Shown one piece after another: positions 1 to 2,720 of a DNA stretch of 5,792 nucleotides. The DNA comes from BMS3Bbin11 sp034659075. Its GTDB lineage: Bacteria > Pseudomonadota > Gammaproteobacteria > BMS3Bbin11. How positions within the stretch are numbered: position 1 is the first letter of the stretch; each line of letters starts with the position of its first letter. The position numbers and the translations under genes are program-made. Location of the stretch: assembly GCA_034659075.1 (NCBI GenBank), contig JAYEGM010000018.1:1-5792 (forward strand). The letters run 5' to 3'. Under the pieces are notes generated by a model, which saw only the letters and a list, made by a program, of their open reading frames with translations, was not told where the DNA came from and searched no databases.

Positions 1-2
1 CG

Positions 3-506
3 GGCTGTCGGGAACAGGAAGTCTGTCAACTTCGATGGGACTGGGAAGTTGATGTACCGGAATTAGATCTTTCGGTCTTCATCATCCCGGGCGACAAGGT
101 AAAGAACACGGAAGATCGTCTGGTCGTTCTGAACCGGGTTGCCAAGTCTGTTATTGATGAGTTGCGTGGAATACACCCTGAACATGTTTTCACATACACG
201 GACCACGCGGTACAGACCATTAATAACAGTGCATGGAAGCGTGCCAGAATGGCTGTTGGGCTGCGCCAGGTCAGAGTTCATGATCTGAAGCATACCTTCG
301 GTCGTCGTCTGAGAGCTGCGGGTGTACCGCTTGAGACACGAAAAGTCTTGCTTGGACATAAGAATGGCGACATTACGACGCACTACTCTGCCCCGGAGCT
401 GGAGGAACTGATAGAGGCAGTAAATAAGGTATGCGCTGAAAAGTCCGGCAAAAGTCCGGCACTGGTCATGCTGAAGCAAAAAACGGCTACCGGAATAATC
501 CGATAA
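3..506 (+). CDS. Tyrosine recombinase (phage/island integrase), C-terminal catalytic part, 5' end outside window
   Basis: A site-specific integrase of the tyrosine recombinase family, which inserts and excises a mobile element by strand exchange at att sites. Only the last 167 residues are visible; the frame is open to the left edge, so the N-terminal DNA-binding domains and start are missing. Catalytic-domain motifs appear in order, numbered from the first visible codon: GCREQEV with Arg I at residue 3, the beta-hairpin Lys in VKNTEDR at 34, HDLKHTFGRRLRAAG at 93-107, LLGH with His at 119, and the nucleophile Tyr in ITTHYS at 128. The box II Arg (HxxR) is Lys here (HDLK, residue 96). I recall the same HDLK form in other proteobacterial island integrases, so this is probably a subfamily trait rather than inactivation. 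The gene converges on tRNA-Arg, whose 3' end lies 25 bp beyond the stop codon, the classic position for an island integrase. Its last codons overlap a terminator for the tRNA on the other strand. Confidence 0.9.
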   Translation, partial: GCREQEVCQLRWDWEVDVPELDLSVFIIPGDKVKNTEDRLVVLNRVAKSVIDELRGIHPEHVFTYTDHAVQTINNSAWKRARMAVGLRQVRVHDLKHTFGRRLRAAGVPLETRKVLLGHKNGDITTHYSAPELEELIEAVNKVCAEKSGKSPALVMLKQKTATGIIR

Positions 507-509
507 CCG
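478..509 (-). terminator. Intrinsic terminator for tRNA-Arg, inside the integrase 3' end
   Basis: On the minus strand, positions 509-499 (CGGTTATCGGA) pair with 494-484 (TCCGGTAGCCG). This gives an 11-bp stem with two G-U wobbles and a TTAT loop, followed directly by six T residues (483-478). It starts 22 nt after the tRNA-Arg CCA end, a usual distance for a tRNA terminator. Read on the plus strand, the two wobbles become C-A mismatches and no comparable T-run follows, so the structure works for the tRNA transcript and not for the integrase. It covers the last codons and the stop of the integrase. Confidence 0.75.
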
Positions 510-531
510 CTTGATTTTACTGCTTAATGTA

Positions 532-608
532 TGGCGCGCCCGGAGCGATTCGAACGCCCGACCGCCTGGTTCGTAGCCAGGTACTCTATCCAGCTGAGCT
601 ACGGGCGC
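532..608 (-). tRNA. tRNA-Arg (anticodon ACG)
   Basis: A 77-nt tRNA with CCA encoded. The acceptor stem GCGCCCG (608-602) pairs fully with CGGGCGC near the 3' end, followed by discriminator G and CCA (534-532). The anticodon stem CCTGG/CCAGG encloses the loop CTACGAA, giving anticodon ACG at 574-572. The D-loop region reads TAGCTCAGCTGGATAGA and the T-loop reads GTTCGAATC. The wobble A is normally deaminated to inosine in bacteria, so it would read CGU, CGC and CGA. It corresponds in anticodon and position to the E. coli argV family near csrA and serV. The gene is intact although it appears to be the integration target of the neighbouring element. Confidence 0.97.
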
Positions 609-621
609 TTTGAGGTTGCGT

Positions 622-650
622 ATTATCGGGGTTGTTAGACGATGAATCAA
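622..650 (-). promoter_or_regulatory. Sigma70-type promoter of tRNA-Arg
   Basis: On the minus strand there is a -35 TTGATT (650-645), a 17-bp spacer, and a -10 GATAAT (627-622). The -10 ends 13 nt before the tRNA 5' end, which leaves a short leader for RNase P to remove. The sequence just upstream of the -35 (651-690) is rich in A and T tracts and could act as an UP element, as is common for stable RNA genes. The separate promoter and the terminator after tRNA-Ser imply that tRNA-Arg is its own transcription unit. Confidence 0.75.
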
Positions 651-683
651 CCATTTTTATCGGCTTTTTTACAAAATTATCGG
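623..683 (-). repeat. Three direct copies of CCGATAA upstream of tRNA-Arg
   Basis: The heptamer CCGATAA (minus strand) occurs at 683-677, 663-657 and 629-623, so start-to-start distances are 20 and 34 bp. The copy nearest the gene overlaps the -10 element. The two distal copies lie in the upstream A/T-rich region. The arrangement could be a set of protein-binding sites or chance in low-complexity DNA. A further copy occurs on the plus strand at 500-506, within the terminator stem. Confidence 0.4.
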
Positions 684-690
684 TAAAAAC

Positions 691-713
691 TTTTCCACAG
701 AAGTTGTGGATAA
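691..713. promoter_or_regulatory. Inverted pair of DnaA-box-like sites
   Basis: TTTTCCACA at 691-699 (plus strand) and TTATCCACA on the minus strand (713-705) face each other across 5 bp. The second is a perfect match to the classical DnaA box TTATCCACA, and the first fits the looser TTWTNCACA form. Together with the flanking bases (690-714) they make a nearly perfect inverted repeat with one mismatch per arm. They lie about 40-60 bp upstream of the tRNA-Arg -35 element. DnaA binding and its purpose here (titration, local regulation, or none) are inference. Confidence 0.5.
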
Positions 714-888
714 GTTTGTGTATATCGCATCAAAAATCACCCGGAAGACAACAAGCCTGAGACATTACATTAAATTGCCTATATTTTAATCAAACTGTAA
801 TATAGCTATAATATCAATATGTTGCAGTCGATATTTAAAGTTGCTCATCTCGAATGATCTGTATTTATGGATGCCAGAATAATTTTCT

Positions 889-927
889 AGCTTTTGTGAA
901 CAATTCAAATTTGTTTGAATAAAAGCT
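889..927. repeat. Long imperfect inverted repeat (two-part hairpin)
   Basis: An inner perfect 7-bp stem, ATTCAAA (903-909) with TTTGAAT (914-920), closes on a 4-nt loop. It is continued by an outer 7-bp stem, AGCTTTT (889-895) with AAAAGCT (921-927). A 7-nt bulge (896-902) lies on the left side only. No T-run follows in a way that suggests termination. It could be structured RNA, a cruciform or a remnant of an element end; nothing identifies it. Confidence 0.5.
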
Positions 928-955
928 GATAGGGGGGGCAAATTTTGAATCTTTC

Positions 956-967
956 AATTAGCTAATT
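956..967. repeat. 12-bp perfect palindrome AATTAGCTAATT
   Basis: AATTAGCTAATT is self-complementary over all 12 bases. A 10-bp palindrome with the same core, TATAGCTATA, lies at 801-810. The palindrome overlaps the spacer of a weak plus-strand promoter-like pair, TTGAAT (945-950) and TAAAAT (967-972), 16 bp apart. Operator function is possible, but in DNA this rich in AT chance is also plausible. Confidence 0.3.
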
Positions 968-996
968 AAAATAGACATCATATTTCTTTGCATCAT

Positions 997-1028
997 AAAA
1001 AAGGCTAACCATGCGGTTAGCCTTTTTT
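997..1028 (-). terminator. Intrinsic terminator after tRNA-Ser (bidirectional)
   Basis: A perfect 14-bp inverted repeat, AAAAAAGGCTAACC (997-1010) and GGTTAGCCTTTTTT (1015-1028), has a 4-nt loop. The GC-containing core is GGCTAACC/GGTTAGCC with six A on one side and six T on the other, so it can terminate in both directions. It begins 7 nt after the tRNA-Ser CCA end, which marks it as the end of that transcript. It separates the csrA/tRNA-Ser side from the AT-rich spacer. Confidence 0.93.
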
Positions 1029-1035
1029 AATAATT

Positions 1036-1127
1036 TGGCGGAGAAGGAGGGATTCGAACCCTCGATGGGAGTTAAAGCCCATACTCCCTTAGCAGGGGAG
1101 CGCCTTCAGCCGCTCGGCCACCTCTCC
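1036..1127 (-). tRNA. tRNA-Ser (anticodon GCT)
   Basis: A 92-nt class II tRNA with CCA encoded (1038-1036). The acceptor GGAGAGG (1127-1121) pairs with CTTCTCC with one G-U pair. The anticodon stem CTCCC/GGGAG holds the loop CTGCTAA, giving anticodon GCT at 1093-1091, which reads AGC and AGU. The long variable arm typical of serine tRNAs (around TATGGGCTTTAACTCCCATC) and the T-loop GTTCGAATC are present. Its place directly after csrA matches E. coli serV, which carries the same anticodon. Confidence 0.97.
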
Positions 1128-1145
1128 GAAGAAATTTGAAGCCGG

Positions 1146-1175
1146 ATTCTAACAGACTCTAAGGCCAACTGTCAG
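1146..1175 (-). promoter_or_regulatory. Candidate promoter of tRNA-Ser, overlapping the csrA stop
   Basis: On the minus strand, CTGACA (1175-1170) and TAGAAT (1151-1146) are 18 bp apart, each one or two bases from consensus. The -10 lies 18 nt before the tRNA 5' end. The -35 contains the csrA stop codon TGA (1174-1172). Read-through from csrA could also supply this tRNA, since no terminator separates them. Confidence 0.55.
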
Positions 1176-1354
1176 TCTCCATCATCAAAGTCTTCATGTT
1201 TAATTTTTTCGTAGATTTCCTCTCGGTGCACAGGGACATCTTTTGGTGCCTCGATTCCTATTCGCACCTGATTTCCCTTAATCCCCAAAACAGTCACCTG
1301 GATATTATCTCCGATATTTAACGTCTCACCTGTACGTCTAGTTAATATAAGCAC
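1172..1354 (-). CDS. csrA: Carbon storage regulator CsrA (RsmA family)
   Basis: A small dimeric RNA-binding protein that binds GGA motifs in mRNA leaders and blocks or stabilises translation. It controls carbon flow, motility, biofilm and related programmes. The 60-residue product begins with a GTG read as Met (MLILTRRTGETL) and keeps the family core GNQVRIGIEAPK and VHREEIY. The RNA-contacting residues known from E. coli are present: L4, R6, R7, V42, H43 and R44. The start was chosen because AAGGAG (1368-1363) lies 8 nt before the GTG and because homologues begin exactly there. The nearby ATG at 1362-1360 is out of frame, and an upstream in-frame extension would run into lysC. The C-terminal tail is short and acidic (EDFDDGD), unlike the E. 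coli tail. It lies 100 bp after lysC and 44 bp before tRNA-Ser. Confidence in the family is very high. Confidence 0.97.
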   Translation of the reverse strand: MLILTRRTGETLNIGDNIQVTVLGIKGNQVRIGIEAPKDVPVHREEIYEKIKHEDFDDGD

Positions 1355-1359
1355 TTTGT

Positions 1360-1406
1360 CATCTCCTTGATTATTATATTTAGCCTTACGGCTCATCCGT
1401 GAAGCC
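1360..1406 (-). promoter_or_regulatory. csrA leader with two predicted CsrA-binding sites (autoregulation)
   Basis: On the minus strand, 1406-1390 can fold with stem GGCTT/GAGCC (one G-U pair) around the loop CACGGAT. This puts GGA in a hairpin loop, the preferred CsrA target. The second motif, CAAGGAG (1369-1363), is the csrA Shine-Dalgarno itself and matches the ARGGA core of the known consensus. A CsrA dimer bridging the two would block ribosome entry. E. coli CsrA is known to repress its own translation this way; here it is inferred from motifs. Confidence 0.5.
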
Positions 1407-1414
1407 TTCGCCCC

Positions 1415-1442
1415 ATAGTAAAGATAACCAATATTTTTGAAA
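1415..1442 (-). promoter_or_regulatory. Weak candidate csrA promoter
   Basis: In the lysC-csrA gap, TTTCAA (1442-1437) and TACTAT (1420-1415) are 16 bp apart on the minus strand, with A/T tracts upstream. Transcription would begin near 1408, just ahead of the predicted CsrA-binding hairpin, which fits a regulated leader. The -35 is poor. A perfect TATAAT at 1378-1373 is too close to the ribosome binding site to be useful. No strong terminator follows lysC, so read-through is also possible. Confidence 0.3.
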
Positions 1443-1454
1443 AAAACAGCTTTT

Positions 1455-1937
1455 TTATTGTTTCTGATCAAGCTCGAAGGCTTTGTGCAATGCACGGACA
1501 GCCAGTTCGGCATACTTGTCATCAATAACCACTGAAACTTTGATCTCTGAGGTTGAGATCATCCGTATATTGATACCCTCTTCTGCTAATGTCGCAAACA
1601 TCAGGTCTGCAACACCTGTATGTGAACGCATACCCACCCCGACGATGGAAACCTTGGCAATGGTGTTATCCCCGGTGACACCTCTGGCACCGAGTTCTGA
1701 TGACACTTTTTCCAAAATGGTTTTTGCACTTTCATAATCTGTTCTGGGAACGGTAAAAGTGAAATCTGTAGTTTCATCCGCAGCGACGTTCTGGATGATC
1801 ATATCAACATTGATCTCCTTCTTCGCAATTCGTCCCAGTATAGTATGGGCGACGCCAGGATGGTCAGGCACACCGGTTATGGTCAGTTTAGCCTCGTCCG
1901 AATTGTGTGCAATACCTGCAATAACTGCCCTTTCCAT
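1455..1937 (-). CDS. Predicted internal-start product of lysC (aspartokinase beta subunit)
   Basis: In several bacteria (Bacillus subtilis, Corynebacterium glutamicum and others) aspartokinase is an alpha2beta2 enzyme whose beta subunit is made from an in-frame start inside lysC. Here codon 248 of lysC is ATG (1937-1935), at the junction between kinase and ACT domains (MERAVIAGIAHNSDEAK). A strong Shine-Dalgarno, GAGGT (1952-1948), lies 10 nt upstream. The product would be 160 aa, holding both ACT domains and no kinase domain, which matches the known beta subunits in size and start position. It is notable that this internal site has a better ribosome binding site than the gene's own start. 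Use of the site is inferred. Confidence 0.6.
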   Translation of the reverse strand: MERAVIAGIAHNSDEAKLTITGVPDHPGVAHTILGRIAKKEINVDMIIQNVAADETTDFTFTVPRTDYESAKTILEKVSSELGARGVTGDNTIAKVSIVGVGMRSHTGVADLMFATLAEEGINIRMISTSEIKVSVVIDDKYAELAVRALHKAFELDQKQ

Positions 1938-2678
1938 TTTTCTTTCTACCTCATAGCTGATCAATGTACCCGGTCCGTCCTCAAATGAACTCATGACCCG
2001 TAACGGTACTCTATATTTACCGGCAAATTCAACTGAACGAATCTGCAATACCTTTGCGCCCAGACTGGAAAGCTCAAGCATTTCTTCAAATGTGACTTCA
2101 TCCATTCTACGGGCTTCTGGTACGATACGCGGGTCAGCCGTGTATACCCCATCAACATCGGTATAAATGCGACACTCGTCAGCCTTTAAAGCGGCTGCCA
2201 GGGCAACGGCAGAGGTATCGGAGCCTCCTCGCCCAAGCGTGGTGATGTTGCCATCACTATCTACCCCCTGAAAACCGGCCACAACGATAATTTTCCCATC
2301 GTCAAGGTCTTTTCTTATGCGGCTGTCATCAATATTACGTATGCGTGCCCGGCCATGGGAAGTATCTGTTTCGATTCGTGCCTGGCCACCGGTATATGAT
2401 CGTGCCTGATGTCCACGTTTAATCAAGGCCATACATAACAGTGCAATGGTTACCTGCTCGCCGGTAGAAACCAGCACATCGGCTTCTCTTGCCGGCAGAT
2501 GAGGATTTATTTCTTTCGCCATAGCAAGTAAGCGGTTTGTTTCGCCGCTCATTGCAGAAACAACAATAACCATCTGATTCCCATTTGTATGACTTTTTGA
2601 TACTTTCTCGGCTACAGCATTGATTCGCTCAATGCTGCCAACGGATGTTCCGCCATATTTTTCAACGATAATTGGCAT
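1455..2678 (-). CDS. lysC: Aspartate kinase (aspartokinase), lysine/threonine-sensitive type
   Basis: Phosphorylates L-aspartate with ATP in the first step of the pathway to lysine, threonine, methionine and diaminopimelate in the cytoplasm. At 407 aa it has the usual length of the Pseudomonas/Bacillus-type monofunctional enzyme. The N-terminal amino acid kinase domain (about 2-245) has KYGGTS at 7-12, SAMSGETNRL at 41-50, TGEQ at 72-75, GRGGSDT at 149-155 and DVDGVYTADPR at 174-184. Two ACT domains follow, near 252-330 and 343-407. They include INVDMIIQNV and the typical MRSHTGVA and MISTSEIKVSVVI motifs of the effector-binding interface. The ATG start is the only reasonable one, since a stop lies three codons upstream, but it lacks a clear Shine-Dalgarno. 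It sits 42 bp after alaS and is probably transcribed with it. The gap is too short for a lysine riboswitch, so control is likely allosteric. Confidence 0.97.
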   Translation of the reverse strand: MPIIVEKYGGTSVGSIERINAVAEKVSKSHTNGNQMVIVVSAMSGETNRLLAMAKEINPHLPAREADVLVSTGEQVTIALLCMALIKRGHQARSYTGGQARIETDTSHGRARIRNIDDSRIRKDLDDGKIIVVAGFQGVDSDGNITTLGRGGSDTSAVALAAALKADECRIYTDVDGVYTADPRIVPEARRMDEVTFEEMLELSSLGAKVLQIRSVEFAGKYRVPLRVMSSFEDGPGTLISYEVERKMERAVIAGIAHNSDEAKLTITGVPDHPGVAHTILGRIAKKEINVDMIIQNVAADETTDFTFTVPRTDYESAKTILEKVSSELGARGVTGDNTIAKVSIVGVGMRSHTGVADLMFATLAEEGINIRMISTSEIKVSVVIDDKYAELAVRALHKAFELDQKQ

Positions 2679-2720
2679 TGTTATTTATTTAATACAAAAG
2701 TTGTACGAGATGTTGACGTT

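Larger units (their letters stand above)
1..531. mobile_element. Edge of an integrated element (genomic island or prophage) at tRNA-Arg
   Basis: The integrase gene abutting the 3' end of an intact tRNA-Arg indicates that the sequence left of the tRNA belongs to an integrated element. On the right, the recX-alaS-lysC-csrA-tRNA block is ordinary core chromosome. Integrases of this class usually recombine in the 3' half of a tRNA gene and bring in a copy that restores it. The attachment core is therefore expected to overlap roughly 532-576 (CCA end to anticodon region). The second att copy and the rest of the element lie outside the window, so its type, size and exact boundary cannot be seen. 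The extent given here is inferred from position only. Confidence 0.55.
609..996. other. AT-rich gene-free spacer between tRNA-Arg and tRNA-Ser
   Basis: No credible protein-coding gene lies here; the few ATG-started frames are under 20 codons and lack ribosome binding sites. The stretch is markedly more AT-rich than the flanking genes. It contains the tRNA-Arg promoter, the CCGATAA repeats, the paired DnaA boxes, two short palindromes sharing TAGCTA (801-810 and 956-967), a long hairpin (889-927) and a run of seven G (932-938). In E. coli, serV and argV are close neighbours with no such gap, so this spacer may be inserted or eroded DNA. That is inference. Confidence 0.6.

Noticed and set aside
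63..650. Minus-strand open frame of 195 codons covering the integrase 3' part and tRNA-Arg
   Set aside because: It is antisense to the integrase and runs through the tRNA; the segment VAQLDRVPGYEPGGRAFESL is the well-known false translation of a tRNA-Arg gene.
642..686. Short plus-strand frame beginning MNQPFLSAF in the spacer
   Set aside because: Fourteen codons, no ribosome binding site, and it overlaps the tRNA-Arg promoter and repeats.
1373..1378. Perfect TATAAT just upstream of csrA
   Set aside because: Transcription from it would start inside the ribosome binding site, and no acceptable -35 is present at the right distance.
1439..1456. AAAAAA/TTTTTT inverted repeat after the lysC stop as a terminator
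   Set aside because: The stem is only A-T pairs around a 4-base loop, too weak for an intrinsic terminator.
1355..1525. Upstream extension of the csrA frame to 117 aa
   Set aside because: It overlaps the end of lysC, has no family similarity, and the GTG at 1354 has a good Shine-Dalgarno and the conserved N terminus.
2679..2720. Lysine riboswitch ahead of lysC
   Set aside because: The alaS-lysC gap is 42 bp, far too short for the aptamer, and no matching structure is seen.
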